Numbered from the stretch's first letter, positions 23,101-36,948 are shown. The stretch: 64,000 nucleotides of DNA from Chrysaora quinquecirrha (GCA_014526335.1 JACTAT010000036.1:1215001-1279000); one strand, 5' to 3'. Numbers and translations are program-made. Notes: generated by a model from the letters alone, not told the origin.

Positions 23101-26100
23101 CAAGCAAAACATTCGCACGTGTAGCCGCAGCTTTTACGATCACGATTGCAACGATGGCTATGACAATATGGATACCATCTGCATTTACGATAGCTCAGTA
23201 AGGTATCTTAGAAACGAGGCCCTACCTGCATGTGGCAGTTTGACAATAGAGAAGGCTCTTCCTTGGGCTAACACTTCTGTGACTTGCGATGGCAGATAGT
23301 TTGATGGCGTCATAATAGCTTTACCGAAATATCCCATCCACGTTTGCGGCTCCTCTGTTGGCCTGCCGGATGAAAACGAGGTTAATGAAAACAGTGGGTT
23401 CTAAGACTTATGGTGGTTGGGAAATTTTCGAAAAATCATTAAGCATCCCCCCGTTTATTTTGCACTGAAGGAGAGCCTCTATATAGAGTAGCCTTTTATC
23501 CCAAAAAACTTTCATAGGAAGGAAGAAAAGGACTGAATAACGGGAAATTCATGCTTACCAGGCGTCTCTTAGGTCCTAATAGTTAGGTCCTGATAAAAGG
23601 CTTATATACACGAATGAAATCAAGAAAATTTCAAAAGAATATTACTTTTGTTTTGGAGATTCCAATCTGAATATATGCACTGTCTCGGTGTTACTTGAAG
23701 CACTTAGAAACAGCGAATCTAAGCTGAATGACAGCGAGTATATATGTGCGCAGCTAAAAGGAAGAACACAATGATTAAATATAGGTTAAACAGCAATAAA
23801 TTCACTAAATGGACGGAGGGAAACCTTGAGAAATAATTGTTTAAGACAAGCAACTAGCTACTATTGTCAGAAAGAGCAAAGAAACCAGTATAAAGGGCGA
23901 CTTGTACTAGGTTTAGTACCATTTACTTGAATTTGCAAGCAATTTTACGTGAAAGTGGCCTGCATGCATGGATTTCAACGTGTAAAGGGTCTGTACAGTG
24001 TCTTCAAATTTAGATCGCGGACTTTTCGGCTCTTTTGATTATCATGCATGCAGGAACAGCTTCATTGACTGGTTCATAAAGTTTTCCTCTTGTAGCCTTG
24101 AAACCCTCTTTCTCACTTACGAGTCTGATTACAGAGATCTCTTTCTTCTATTCAATGTCAGGTTAGAAACAGTTTTTGATAGCAAAAGTAATATTAGAGA
24201 CTAGCTATTCCTTTATCTAGAACAAGTTCAAAAGAAAACATTTCAGAACGAAATCTGACTTTTATAGGAATAGGAAGAATTCTATAGGTGTTTTTGTCCC
24301 CATTTTCAAACTTAGTTGCTATCTCTGCAGTTGATTTTTCGTGCATAAAAAGAAAAAATCACTGTAGTTCCATACCGTTTCACTCCTCGCCGGAACTCGA
24401 ATACTTTTTGTCCTTCAGGAATTGAGAAAACTCGTATAACAGTACCCTAAAAGGAGACAATAGTACTTCAAAAGAAACGATCAGACATTGATGCAGTCTA
24501 AAACCCAAACTCCAGCGATTCCTAAATTCAATGATGAATAATAAAGCTATGAAGGCAAGTAAGTAATGCATGTATATACCTTTTCTGAAGCTGTAGCAAG
24601 TAGCGATGCAGCATTATTGAATGCAAGACTAGCAACTGGCGAATCATGTGCAGGAATCATCGTGACAGCTCGCTATAATAGAGTTTTACAGGAGGTAAAA
24701 GATGAATATCTATTTCAAAGATAAGGCGTAAGCAAATCACCCTACATTTTCTCCGTCAAAACTTTTTCAATAAAATTTTACGAAATAGTCGTGGCCTTGT
24801 TGGCACAGAGGTCAGCGTGCAGGACTCACGACGAAGATTTTGTGGCTACGAGCCACGGTCTTTCCGAGGTTATCGTTTGATTGGAGAGACCTTGGGCAAG
24901 TAGTTAACACAAATGTTCCCCTCTCTACCCAGGTATATAAATGGGTACCTGGTCTATAGTTATGAGCGCCAAATGTGGCTGCACCTTGCTTTAGGCTAAT
25001 GCATCCAGACCAGGGGTAACGTGTAACGTCGGTTAAGTAACACTAGGCTAGAAATAAGACTTTAAAATTCGAGGGCAATTCACTAATTGAAAGTCTCGTG
25101 CACCTTTGCTGGAAATCCAATTGTTTTCATGGAAATCTCTTGGAAATCCCATTGTTTTAAGGAAAATCTCACCGCTTTTTGATAAAGTTAAATGCCCCGA
25201 TAAAATTGCAACTTTACTTCTTAAACTGTCTACTTTAATTAAGTTTGTTAACTCACCAGATTAACAGCGTCAAAAACTTGAATTTCACCAATCTAAACAA
25301 AAAAAATTTCAAATAATTTAATACTTCAGAATACACAGCATCTTTTTCATCATATTGTGTTATGAGACGGGGCAAGTGCTGAATATAAGGAGAAAAATTG
25401 AATAAATTAGAATATGGAATACTGTTACCTGATTACTACCTGGATATGCCAGGTAACAATTGTCCGAATTTGATGAAAGAGCACACAAACCTAAAAAGGA
25501 AAAAACACACTGTTACCATGAATTGGTTTCGACTTTCTTAGGCCCCCAAAGCGATTCTGCACCTTCATTTGTGCATGTTATAAATCTATAAGCCCCAAAC
25601 ATCTTAATTTGTTCCCTGTAAAAAATGGTGATGAAAAGAAATTTTAAGATCAATCCTTTAGACAAATGAAATTCAAGCAGCCTTCAATGGCTGCCGAAAG
25701 TGTTGGACTGCCTGTGCTGAAATTCTCTTTCATTGCCTGCTATTGCTTCACCCTCCCCCTCCTCCCCCTTAAACAATGAGAATCATCCATAGTCTCAACA
25801 TTGTTTGAGGGGGAGGGGGGATTAAGCTTGTGAATATGCTAGATTTACTGAAAATGTCAGTGACTCAAACGAAAAATCTTGGGCGTTCCAACTACATTTG
25901 GCAGCCATTGTTGAATATGAAGCTAATCTAATATTCTGCTAATCTTCTTCAAAAGGCCGTTGAACTTTGATTAAAGATCATGGCACAAAATGACACATCA
26001 ACTGAATATAAGAAAATTTTTCATACCATTTGGATTTGGTGGTGTATCTCGAATTGTATGTAATACCTATAATGTAGAACATAGATAAAAAATATCAATA

Positions 26101-28843
26101 CATTCAGTTTTGTTTAGTTTCAAATTTACATCTGCACAATCTCATTAGGAAGGGCCTGTCAAACAATAGAATTGCTGAGCACATCGCTTGACAATAGACC
26201 ATTTCAACTAAGAGCCTCGTTTTCAAAAAAAATGAAAATTAGGTTATAGAGAAATTTCGACTTCAGATTCGAATTCAGCACCTTCTTTTTGGTGTTGAGG
26301 TAAATTTTTACGCTTCTAGTCCTTACGATGTTGATTCTATAGCGATTAAAAGTTGGAAAATTTATAAGGGATTTGACCGTGTAAAATGATTGGGGGTGTA
26401 AAATTTCACCCCCAGCGATTATCACGGTCAAATCTTTTATAGAATTTCAAATTTTTAACACCTATAAAATCAATATCTTAAAGACTAGAAGCATAAAACT
26501 TTGCCTCAACACTAAAAAGAAGATGCTGAATTCGAATCTGAAGCCGAAATTTCTCTATGACCTAATTTTAAATTTTTTTGAAAACGAGGCCCTTAGTTGA
26601 AAAGGTCTATTTTGACTTTGATCAAATTTTGCTCATCAGCTCTTGACAAGTTTCTACAACAATTGATGACAAGATGGCAAAACGCTCTTTACATTTCATT
26701 TGACATAAAGTCCAGCGTGGTCCATTGAAAAGTCAAGGGCTTTTGGCCAATGCTTTATACTCTAAATAAAGTACCTTCATATCTCGTATGTTGTGAATAT
26801 ATAGACTCTCTTCCAATGCAACAAGCAGCCTCTAAAATATATATTGCACCATTAATAGTACATTAAATAAAACAGTTTAAGAACATTATCAAAACTCGTT
26901 TGTGAGTGCCAGAGATAAGTAAAAGATTGGTAGTTTTTTAAAATAGTGTAATTGAGTTCATACCACTCTGTTGAGCCTCACAGCAAGAATTGTATTTGGA
27001 TAACTGTAGTTGCATATTTCTGTTCCTTTCTGAAATTGAGACAACAGAAGCAGAACATTATATTATAAGCTAAATATAAGAACAAATGGAAAAGTTGCTA
27101 TGATATTATAAAGAAATACAGAAAGATAATAAATAATTCACAAACCTTGAAATGACACACTTTAAGCTTCCGTGGAGCAGACAAACTTACTATGGCAACA
27201 AGACTACTGGAGAACAACCTCTCAACAATACAAACATCTCCTTTGTCTGGGATGAAAGGGGAATGAAATGAAATTGAATCAAATTGAATCATGTTGAATA
27301 AAATAAAATCAAATCAAATCAAATCAAAACAGATCAAATCAAAACAGATCAAAACAAAACAGATCATATCAAATCATATTGAATCAAATCAAATCAGATC
27401 AAATCAAATCATATTGAATCATAATATCAGATCAAATCAAAATGAATCAGAAGGAATCAAATTGAATCAAATCAAATCACAGTAAATCAAATCAAATGAA
27501 ACAAAATCAAATCAGATCAAATGGAATCAGATCAAATCAAAACCAATCAAATCAAATCATATTGAATCATATTACATCAAATCAAAATGAATCAAAAGAA
27601 ATTAAATTGAATCAAATCACATTGATCCATAACGGATTAAGCTAAATGAAAATAAATCAAACCATGCTCAGTTAACTCACCAAAATTATGAATTTCTTCT
27701 AGGACTTCTACTGAGTTCAATGAGTAAAGTTTATATCCTAGCCTTGATCCCACAGCCAGGGACCTAAAAAGGTTTACCATACAACATCACAGCATTAAAA
27801 ACAAATTTTTTATTGGGAACCCTCCTATTTTGCACATATAAAGAATTGAATTTTAAATTTTTTTAAAAGCCAAATCTTCCCATATGCCCATGCCATCATG
27901 TAAAAAAGGGCTGGCTCAGTCAGCCCAGACTAGAATCTTTGTCATGCATGGAGACCATCCCGGTGTAATCCAGCTGACTCATAGTGTCAGAGGCTCAGTG
28001 TGGCCTAAGTTGAGCCCAGCCACGGTAGCGTCACAGCCAGGGTCAAGGTCTTGATTAGTTAATCTACTACTGGGATCCTAGTAACTGGCACTAAAACATC
28101 ATTCACCTTCACCTCAATGAGATCTCATGCAGGCAGAAGTGCATTTCCATTGTGCTTGCTATTGTTTATCTTACGCATGCACGTGCCACACTCTACAGAC
28201 TTGCAGGGATATCTGCTAGGAGCAAAACATTGCTTTTATCTGTGCATTCCTCATTAACACCTACATAAAATCCAATCTCAGACTGTCAGTCTTGGGAGAT
28301 TCATTCTATGAATATTGGCTCAATCGTTACCAGTAGCAGACTGCTCAAAATTTTAGCCTAGACGCACAGCAAAGTTTCCACCAACAGGGCCAGTCTGCAG
28401 AGTTTGCACCGTTTCAGCCAGATCTCTAGGGCACCATAGCAAAGGAAATTACTGGTGCAGGGGCAAAAATATGATTTTAACAAAAACTTTTTGCACGAAA
28501 ACAATAGAACAATGTTGCGTTGGTGCATGGAGTGGTTTGAGCAAAAATATCTCGGGTGCACCACTCACACACACTGCAGAATGGCACCAGGGCTGAAGAT
28601 GAAATGAGCAGCACCCTTGCAGCAACCCAAACCAAACTCCCAAAAAATTTGCCAATTTGTTCTATGTGAAGTGAAGCCATGGTACATTCAACATACGTTT
28701 CTCTATGAATTATCTCTATAATAACTGCAAATAAAAAATGGTTAAAAAGTTTACAACAAGGGTTGCTCTTACGTGTGATCTTGATTGAAATTAGCAAACA
28801 ACAAGTCCCCAGATGGATCACCTCCATTTGCAGCAAGATTCAT
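20113..28843 (-). CDS. WIPI2: WIPI2 / Atg18-family PI3P-binding beta-propeller, complete
   Basis: Sixteen exons join in phase into 432 codons: 28773-28843, 27681-27763, 27146-27246, 26964-27029, 26775-26831, 26027-26066, 25429-25490, 25257-25292, 24580-24672, 24376-24446, 23646-23753, 23226-23362, 22486-22513, 22059-22166, 20880-20916 and 20113-20313. WIPI2 is a seven-bladed WD propeller that binds PI3P on forming phagophores and recruits ATG16L1 for LC3 lipidation. Landmarks are MNLAANGG at the start, [38 protein letters not shown], the phosphoinositide-binding FRRG (residues 221-224) and [19 protein letters not shown] in the last blade. The tail is Ser/Gly-rich and ends [13 protein letters not shown], like the WIPI2 C terminus, which favours WIPI2 over WIPI1. 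Several introns carry MITEs or SINEs, yet every junction keeps phase. Confidence 0.96.
20427..20885. mobile_element. Foldback element abutting the WIPI2 exon 15 donor
   Basis: Left arm 20427-20530 (GGTGAAATTTCAAAATTTC, AACAGCGGGAACATCT, CGTCTGACACTCCTCAG) is matched in inverted orientation by right arm 20768-20880 (CATTTATACTCTGATTGTC, AGATGTTTCCACTGTTTTTC, AAGGTGAAAATTACC). The interior, 20535-20765, is unrelated filler. The arm motif GTCTGACACTCCTCAGAGTATAAACG recurs at about 22672, 46920, 49780 and 62345, so it is a dispersed family. Confidence 0.6.
21036..21573. mobile_element. MITE of the GGCCAAACGATCAAACATTG family
   Basis: It begins CCAGGCCTTGGCCAAAGATT and ends, inverted, AATGTTTGATGGCCAGGGCC. 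The interior is filled with repeated ACATTTG/CAAATGT words and GTGGCCAAAC segments. It lies in WIPI2 intron 14. Related sequences are at 21766-22022, 31141-31548, 35398-35682, 43555-44290, 48860-49290 and 58640-59190. Confidence 0.75.
21766..22022. mobile_element. Second copy of the GGCCAAACGATCAAACATTG MITE
   Basis: It starts GGCCCTGGCTAAACAAGCAG and ends CAATGCTTGATCGTTTGGCC followed by AGGGCC. At about 257 bp it is one of the shorter complete copies. It lies just downstream of WIPI2 exon 14 in the same intron as the preceding copy. Confidence 0.72.
22827..23138. mobile_element. MITE-like element with ~40-bp terminal inverted repeats in a WIPI2 intron
   Basis: Left end AAGCTGCAGCTACACGTGCG with TTTGCTTGAAATAGCGAC matches the inverted right end AAGCTGCGGCTACACGTGCG with TTGCTTGAAATGGC. 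The interior has repeated GCTGCGAC and GGTCGC words. About 310 bp, no coding capacity. It lies between WIPI2 exons 12 and 13, about 90 bp from exon 12. Confidence 0.7.
24788..24965 (+). mobile_element. Possible second tRNA-like SINE family
   Basis: Starts GTGGCCTTGTTGGCACAGAG (A-box-like) followed by GGCTACGAGCCACGG (B-box-like) and a body ending in ATAAATGGGTACCTGG. It differs from the other SINE family here. Only one copy is seen, so the call rests on the promoter-like boxes. Confidence 0.4.
26194..26612. mobile_element. Long palindromic (foldback) element, copy 1
   Basis: The left arm begins AATAGACCATTTCAACTAAG and the right arm ends CTTAGTTGAAAAGGTCTATT. The arms are about 190 bp each and pair across nearly the whole element around a short centre (GGGGGTGTAAAATTTCACCC). 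A second copy is at 39666-40050. It sits in WIPI2 intron 5. Confidence 0.8.
27285..27660. repeat. (AAATC)n simple repeat
   Basis: AAATC pentamers with interspersed AGATC, AAAAC and TTGAATC variants fill about 375 bp of WIPI2 intron 2. Confidence 0.9.
27966..28115 (+). mobile_element. tRNA-derived SINE copy in WIPI2 intron 1
   Basis: Same family as 13397-13550: CAGCTGACTCATAGTGTCAG, GAGCCCAGCCACGGTAGCGT and ending ACATCATTCACCTTCACC. It is inserted in sense to the plus strand, antisense to WIPI2. Confidence 0.7.
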
Positions 28844-30023
28844 GGAAAACACAAAAGTGGCCTAGGCTTCTCTGTTGTCCAGACAAACAGTGTAAAAACA
28901 CCCAGCAATCAAGGCCAGAAGACGCCAAAATGTTTTGGTTTGATGAATAACACACTCAGCTCATCAATTTTTGAATGAATTATCTTTAAAATTCAGAAAA
29001 TAAACACAAAATTTCTCAAATAAATTTCGTGCTTTGGTTGATCCCAAAAATTGAAAATGATAACACTGCTTATGCGCATGCACAGGTAAACTAGACTGCT
29101 GCTGGCCTGATGATGCAAGGCTTTGCGGGCAAACAATAGCTCCACCGAAGCGCCTGGAAATATATCCCCCGCATCCCACAACAAAGAAAACAGCAGAAAA
29201 CTAAAAGAAACTTTTCATTTTCATTGCCAAAACAACGCTTTAAAATAATACAAAGATGCCAGTAAAATAATGCTAACAGTACTGACAATATGATTATCAT
29301 CTTAGCTCATCGTTGACAAATGGAAATTCAGTGCAGCGAAGAAAATCGAGCTCCAATATGAAGAAATGACTTTTACAGTTATTACTATTTACTAATCAAA
29401 AATAATAATTTTTAACCTTCAAGAAACTAAGACCCTTAAAAATGAGTCAAACATCGTTGGTGAAACATTTGAGATTAGTTTTGCAAGTAAGAGGGTAATC
29501 TTCAGCCCCTTTTGCTGAGGAGGGGGGTTGAACAAGTGTTGGATTTCTAGTCCACAAAACTCAAGACAAACACTTCGTCCTCCCTTTCTACAACGACTAT
29601 ACGTAGTTGTTTATAAAAGGACAATATGCAATGGCATTTAACATGTGTTTCATATGTCAAACAAAAAATTTCACCCCTAATAAGAGTGGGACCGTTGCAA
29701 AATTTTCGAGACAAAATAATTAACTGAGGGGCGGCAATCAGAGTATTTGTAAGCTTGGTTGAAAAAATAGTTAACCAAATCACTAAACAGGCTCAACAAA
29801 ATCTCTTTAAATTCTAAGGCAAGAAAAGTTCATCTCCTCTTAAACACTGAAAGCAGAATTAAAATGTCATGATCTATCTCTGCGCAGCAAAAATATACTT
29901 AAGTCAGGAGCGTTTTCTCGTTGATTGGAAAGTCTCTCTTTATCTATTGTGTCTTTTTCACTTTTATTTGCAAGGTTTGTGTGCCAGCAATCATTCTTCA
30001 TCAAATCTTAAATACTGGGTAAT
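28844..30023. other. Spacer between WIPI2 start and GSPT1 stop
   Basis: About 1.2 kb holding the 5' region of WIPI2 and the 3' UTR of GSPT1, both minus strand. Open frames at 28963-29300 and 29547-29783 show no domain. No TATA box or other clear promoter motif is visible. Confidence 0.5.
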
Positions 30024-33000
30024 TTATTTTGCTGCTTGATCACGTTTTTCTGCAATTTTAAGTACTTTGCCAATGGCGATGGTTTTTCCTAAAAGGAAAT
30101 TTGCAGAAGAAAATATACTTACACAAGTGAAGGTGAAATGGTGTATTCAGCGAAAGTCACTAGTATCTCAGTAGTAGGTAAACTAATCGAGACCTCAACC
30201 CTGGCTGTGACGCTACCACAGATGGGACTCTAACCCCAAACTCGCTGAGTTTCTGACATCATGAGTCAGCTGGATTAGGCCGCGACGTCACAGCACCTTA
30301 AAACACGCACAATGGCATAGAGCTGGGAAAATAACAAGTGGGGCTCTAGGGGGAGGGGGCTCTACTGACAAACCCATTGAAGAGCAATACCAATACTAAC
30401 GACATAGCGTTAACGAAATTTCACTCATTGTTGATGGGAATCTTAAAGGAGCAAACATCGAGAAGCTACTCTTCATTCCGCTTTTTTTGCTTTCCTGAAG
30501 CTCTGTGCCACCCAACATAAGTACCCTTATCTCTTTTGTAAACTTGTTCTGAAACAATTTCCAAAATGAGGACGTCTAGTCAAACTCACCTTCATCTCGT
30601 AAAGTGAACCGTCCCATTGGCTGGAATTTAGCGAATGTCTCCATACAAATAACATTTGAAGTCTTGAATCGTGCAATGCAGACTTGATCTTGCTTTACGA
30701 ATCTAAAAAGCAGAAGGTAAATCAATTAAGAAAAGCCACTTTACCATCAGGGGCGTAGCTACTGGGGGGTGTGGGGGGTGTTACACCCCCCAATATTTCC
30801 AAAATATTGAAAACATTCGGGCAAATTTTCGAAAACATCTTTTTAAATTATGGAATTAAATGTAAAATACTCTGTAAAATACTCTAAAATGTAAAGAAAC
30901 TCGTTTGATCTGAGATTTTGAATGCAGTTTCAACTCACTTTTAAGATATAAAATGTTGTTAAAACTCTAAAAAATTAATTATTCACTCATAGTTATGTTT
31001 TCATCGGATTTCTCATTTATTGAACTTTTAGGAATTTTATGGGAAACGAGAAAATTCGGGCAAATTTATTGACAACACCCCCCCAATACTTCAAGTATAA
31101 ATACGCCCCTGGTTACCATACATGGAAAACATTACTTTAAGCACTGGCCAAACGATCAAACATTGTTTGTAAAATATCGGAATATTCTTTACAGGCGATG
31201 TTTGACAGTTTTTCCACGTCACAAAACTTAGCAAGTATAATTCGCTGAAAATCAGAAAAAACCAAAACAAAAGCCAAATTAATACATGGAAAAATTACTT
31301 TAAGCATTGGCCCAAAGATTAAACATTGTTTGTCCAGCATTTTCAATTTGCTTGTACAGCAAATATTTTACCGTTTGGCTGCGTTGACATTGCTTGACAA
31401 GAAGAATTCGCAAAAACCTCAAAAATATTTTTTGCTTGTGTGAAGACAAAATGTTTGATGAGCAGTGTTTTGTGACATTGCCAAACAGTCTTACGTTGCG
31501 TAATGTTTGACAAACAATGTTTGATTGTTTGGCCAGAGCCTTAAGCCCAACCTTTTTCATGTTGTTTTTGAAAATAATCAGGATCTTAGTTTCTTTATAC
31601 ACAAGTTTCGTAATGGTGGCAATTCACTGTGTTTGCTTCTCGAATATGTTTCCTTTATATTGCAAGAAGGTGCTGTGGCGTCGTGGTGTAATCCAGCAGA
31701 CTCGCGGTGTCAGAAGCTCAGTGTGGTCAAGGTTCGAGCCCAGCCACGGTATTTCGTTCAAAACATTTGAAATTTACTTGTATAGCAAATTGTTTGACCG
31801 TTTGGCCACGTCGAAAAACATTGCTCGTGAAAAATTTTCTGTTTGCGTCAAACAAAATTACCTCGGTCTGTGTTTGCTTTTTTCTCCAGTTTTCTTATCT
31901 AACGTTGTCACAAGGGCCTAGAAGAAATAGCACATATCTCAGTCATGGTGTATCATATGGCAATGCACTTCATCTTCATTTTCACATACAACTAATAAGC
32001 TCTGTACACCCTACCATCTCTTATGGGTTTCTACAGGGTGGCACAAAAAAGGGACCCCTAGCCAAATAATTTATAAATAATTCATTCTTAAGTTGTTTGA
32101 TGAAATTAATACTAAATGATATTCAACTCAAGTGAGATGTTTCGTGTAAATATCATGATGATAAGGGTTAGCTTATCTGAATAAATTGACTTTAAAACTT
32201 AACAATCCAAAAACATACTGTAACAAAATGTGCAACTTTATATCCTTACGCAACAAAACAGAAAAATCAATAGCTCATTCTTTCAGTCAAATGATATGTT
32301 CAAAATGTCCTCAGTCCTGCTCAATACATTTCTCTAATATGACTGACCATGCATTAATGAGCATGACAATTTTGTGCCGGGATAATGATTCCCCTTCACG
32401 CACAATCGCAATACACGCAATGATGGAATATAAACAGCTGGTTTTTGGGCATCATGAATTTAATGTCCAATTGCGCCAAGATGGAAGCTCTTATCATGAA
32501 CATATTTCTACACGATATCACACTTGACTTGAATATGACCTGGTATAAATTTCATAGAATTCCTCTATTCAGAAAAATTATTCAGAAATTATTTACCGAA
32601 GGGGGTCCCTTTTTTCTGGGCCACCCTGTATAACAGTTTTTGTTGCTTCTAGAAAGGATTTTCTCGTATTTCCCGAATAACGGCCTTGACCCGAATGAGC
32701 ACTTATTCTAAGTAGCACGCTCTTCCAAGCAAAGAAAATTATATGAGCACCCCTTCGAATTGGCACCCCAAGATAAAAATGGGTATTGAAATTTTTTCCG
32801 AATTCGAGATAAAAAAAACTTAAGTGTCCAGGGAGTGAGGCCAGTCAAAAATTAAATGCGAAAATATGTATAAAAGGGAGTGAGCTGCGTAGGAAAAGCG
32901 GGGATGATGTAAAAAAAAAAAAATGACAAGCTTTTTGTCTCCCAGAAAGCTCATAGCTCAGCAAACGGGGATTTATTAGTTACAAAATTATCATTATTAG

Positions 33001-36000
33001 TGATTAAAATTATTATCAGTCTACGGAGGCTTGGGGGCTCGGCGGCTGGCCACGCCACTGACAGTACACACATTCTGGTATCCTTCAAGCGAAGTATTCA
33101 ATGGCGAAAAATGACCAATATAAATTCAGAAAACCCTTATCATAATGACTTACCATAAGCGTGACTTCCTCCACTGCGTTGTGTATGTGTAATACTGCCG
33201 TGTATCCAGGACAAATGATCGACTTATGTTCAAGAATTGCAACCTGAAACATATACCAAAATAGTATTAATAATTATTATCTGAAGGGAATAGAATAGAA
33301 CAAAATAGAATGGATTAGAGACTGGGATAGAATGGAAAAAAATGGGATAAAATAGAATGGAATAGAATAGAACATGACAGAGTAGAATAGGATAGGATAG
33401 AATAGAATAGAATAGAATAGAATAGAATAGAATGGTAAAGAATAGAATGGAATGGAAAGGATGGAATTGGATAGAATGGACTGAAATGGAATAGAATAGA
33501 AAAGAATAGAATACGAAGGGATAGAACACACGTTTTTTTTATAAGGAACACCTTTATAAGGAACTCGAGGCTGACAATTCCCAAGAAAATTAAGGAACTT
33601 TAAGGAACTGTCGAGGCTCGGATGAAAAACTAGGAATAAATTTTTTAAAGAACAAGACTATTTGTACAGAAAAATAACAGAATAAAAATATATTTCCCAT
33701 CGTTCTGCCAAAAAAGACTCCATTTATATTTAAAGTTAGAAAATGAAGCAAATTTATATGAATTTGCTGTAAAAATTAGCATTCAAACATATGTCATGAC
33801 AAGGAACAATATAAGGAACTTCAGCCTCATTTTGCGAAAAATTAAGGAACTCAAGCCTCAACTCAGACCAAAGGTTCCTTATAAAAAAACGTGTAGGATA
33901 GAATGGTATAGAAAGGATGGAATTGGATAGAAATAGAATGGAATGAAAGGAATAGAATACGAATAGGATAGGATAGAATGGAATAGAAAAGAACGTAAAA
34001 GAATAGAAAAGAATGGAATGGAATGGGATGGAAAGGTATGGAATGGAATATAATATGAAAGAACAGAAAATAATAAAATAGAATAGACAAGAAAGAATAA
34101 AATAGGATAGAATAAGAAATAATATAATTCAATGAGCAGCACAGGGAAGGCTTCTAGAAAAATGTGAAACATTGTAAACCAAACCTGTGCTTCGAAGATT
34201 CTTCCTGTGCTACAAAGTGCATCAGCTGAGCAAATGACAAAACCGGGGACTACATCCTAGAAATAAGACTTCATGTTGATAATACACAAGATAAATAACG
34301 CCAAGGAATTAGCCAACATGGCCAACATTACACCCAACAATTCGCCAGATTTATTTCTGCATGTGCGGATGCAGGGATGGCGAAACATAGCCAACTTTTT
34401 GGCTTATGATGAACAAGTGGAAAAAGGCCTAAATATTGAAACTTTACTAACCTCTTCTTCAACTCCTGAAAGTTTTAATTTTACATTTTCTCCAGCTTTA
34501 CATGAATTTTTCTCTGATTCATCTGTACCAATAATGTTCATCACTTTAACTATGTGCTAAAAGAAGCAAAAAAATAAAAAATCATCATGTTTTTGCATAG
34601 CATAATCACTTCGAAATTGCTACAATTTCCGAGGATCAGAACGACAAATTTTAGCAATAAATCCTCAAATTCGGAAATTCGGGTCCGATATCTGAAACTC
34701 TCTTCCAGCTGAAACAAAGTTAGCCCTCGATAACAAGCAGCTAAAAGGCTTGACAAAAACATGGTTACTAAATAACAAATGCGCGTGTTCTTTCTGCAAT
34801 TAACGATAGCTTTGATGCACACTGTAGAGTTGTTTTATTTTAGTGTGAACAAATGTCATTGCTGTGTCATTACTGAGTGCATTGTCATTACTGTGGAAAC
34901 TAACATTAAACAATGTACCATCGCCAATAAAATATACGAGGCTACAATTGACAGGCATTTTATATCGAATATTAAAGATCTTACTTTGTTTGGCATGAGC
35001 GTGAAACTCTCCCCTTTTCTGACAGTGCCAGATTCGATTTTTCCAATAACTATTGTTCCCATGTCCTAGAGAAAAAGAAATAGTATATTTTTAGCCTTCA
35101 GCACACAGTATAAGGTACATCGTTTGCAAGCTCAACTCAACAAGGAACGAAGTCGCTTGAATAAGTGAAATACAATGCTTTAGAAAGCTTTTTCATCTGA
35201 AATTTTCAGACAACAAACAGAGATGATTTACAGTGAAGACTCTATTATATGGCGAGTAAACTTTGTTCAAAAGTCTCCAACACACTTAAAATCAATTCTG
35301 CTAAGTCCCCGAGCAAAATCAACAAGGTAATTAAAATGTCGCAGCTTGAATGCAGTTGATGCGATATCAGGGTCGGGTAGTCTGAAGAGATGACGTCAGA
35401 CTATGACCAAACGATAAACATTGTTGGTCAAACATTTGAGGTGTGCGTTGAAAAGAATGCTAGACCATCTGACAAAATCACAGAACATTGCTTTAAATAG
35501 CTACGACAAGTTTATCGCAAAATGCTTTTAATAAGTTCAAAAACAGTTCTTGCATGACGCAAGCAAAAATTTCTGACGGGTAATGTTTAGCGACGTGGCC
35601 AAACAGTAGAAATATTTTGTTTAATAGGAAAATCTCAGATATTTGACGAACAATGTTTGATCGCTTGGTCAGGTCTTTGCACTGATCTTCAAGATAATCA
35701 TAAGCTTTCTAAGCTTCCCGAAACATTTTCAGTGCTTTGCTTTTCCTAGTGATTTGGATGTTCTGAAGTAAAGCAGCGAAATACTTCATATGTATAGCCA
35801 GTCATATCAAATAGATGTAAAGCTTACCTTGTATCTATCACTGACTAATATTTTCACTGGTCCATCATATGGTCGAGCGAATGAAGGTAATTGATCCAAT
35901 AAGTCTAAAAATGATGTACCTCTAAAAAGAGAACGTTCTGCATAAGTACTGGAATATTCAAGATTCGGAATATTCAACATGCAGTATCCTATACTTAGAG

Positions 36001-36826
36001 CAGCTACTTCATGTACATGTAAAAGCCTTCTTGGACGTTATGATCTTTCTATACTATCTATCTATTTACCTCAATAGCTGTAAGTCATAATAGCTAGAAT
36101 TTCTGTTAGAACATAGTTGCATGTATAATTTCTGTCTGGGCAGTAAGTCATATGACTTGTATAGAGGATAAGTAGACTCTTGCAAATAAGTAGTCAGTCA
36201 GTAAAAAGTCAGCTTAAAGTGAGCCTAAAGTCATTTTGAATGACAAGATAGACAAGCGTCTCTCAAATGTCGTCTGACTATACTTTGCTGCAAACGATCC
36301 CAGTTACGATCCCGTATAGTACTTAGTATGATTTCGGTACGGAAATGTGCCACCCATATGGGTGGGTTTTTGGCCCTGGAATTGATAACTTTTAACAGGA
36401 ACCCCATATAAGAGGATTCGAAATTAAAGAAACTCCGAAGAATTGAAATCAAAAGTTGAAGATCATGCTTAGGGATGGAAGCTGAGCATTAAAAATAAAA
36501 CAAATATAACGACAACTGTGTTCTTACTTGTACCAAGAACAGATCTTTGGGTCAACAGTATCCCTTAGATTGGCACCAGTAAACCCTGAACATGGCATGA
36601 AGGTGACCTCTAAAGAAGAATGAGACACAATTAGAACATAAACAGAAATATAAAGAAAATTTATAATATTATCACAGCCAGCCGCGACATGGAAACCAAA
36701 CCAAAGCAGATCACAGACGCCAGGCTCCTTTTTTGAGACACAGGATTAAATCTAAACGAGATCGAATCGGCCATGTCCAGCAATGTGATTTTCAAGGGTT
36801 TCCCTCAGGGCTCGAGCATTCTCGCT

Positions 36827-36883
<57 letters not shown>

Positions 36884-36908
36884 CGATGATGATGATGACG
36901 ACGTTTAA

Positions 36909-36948
<40 letters not shown>

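Noticed and set aside
32186..32527. 113-codon frame inside the Tc1/mariner-type element considered as a transposase remnant
   Set aside because: No DDE/D-spaced catalytic motif or helix-turn-helix is visible.
33230..34172. Several minus-strand Phe/Ser/Ile/Leu-rich frames of 84-99 codons that mimic membrane proteins
   Set aside because: They arise from the GAATA/GGAAT repeat.
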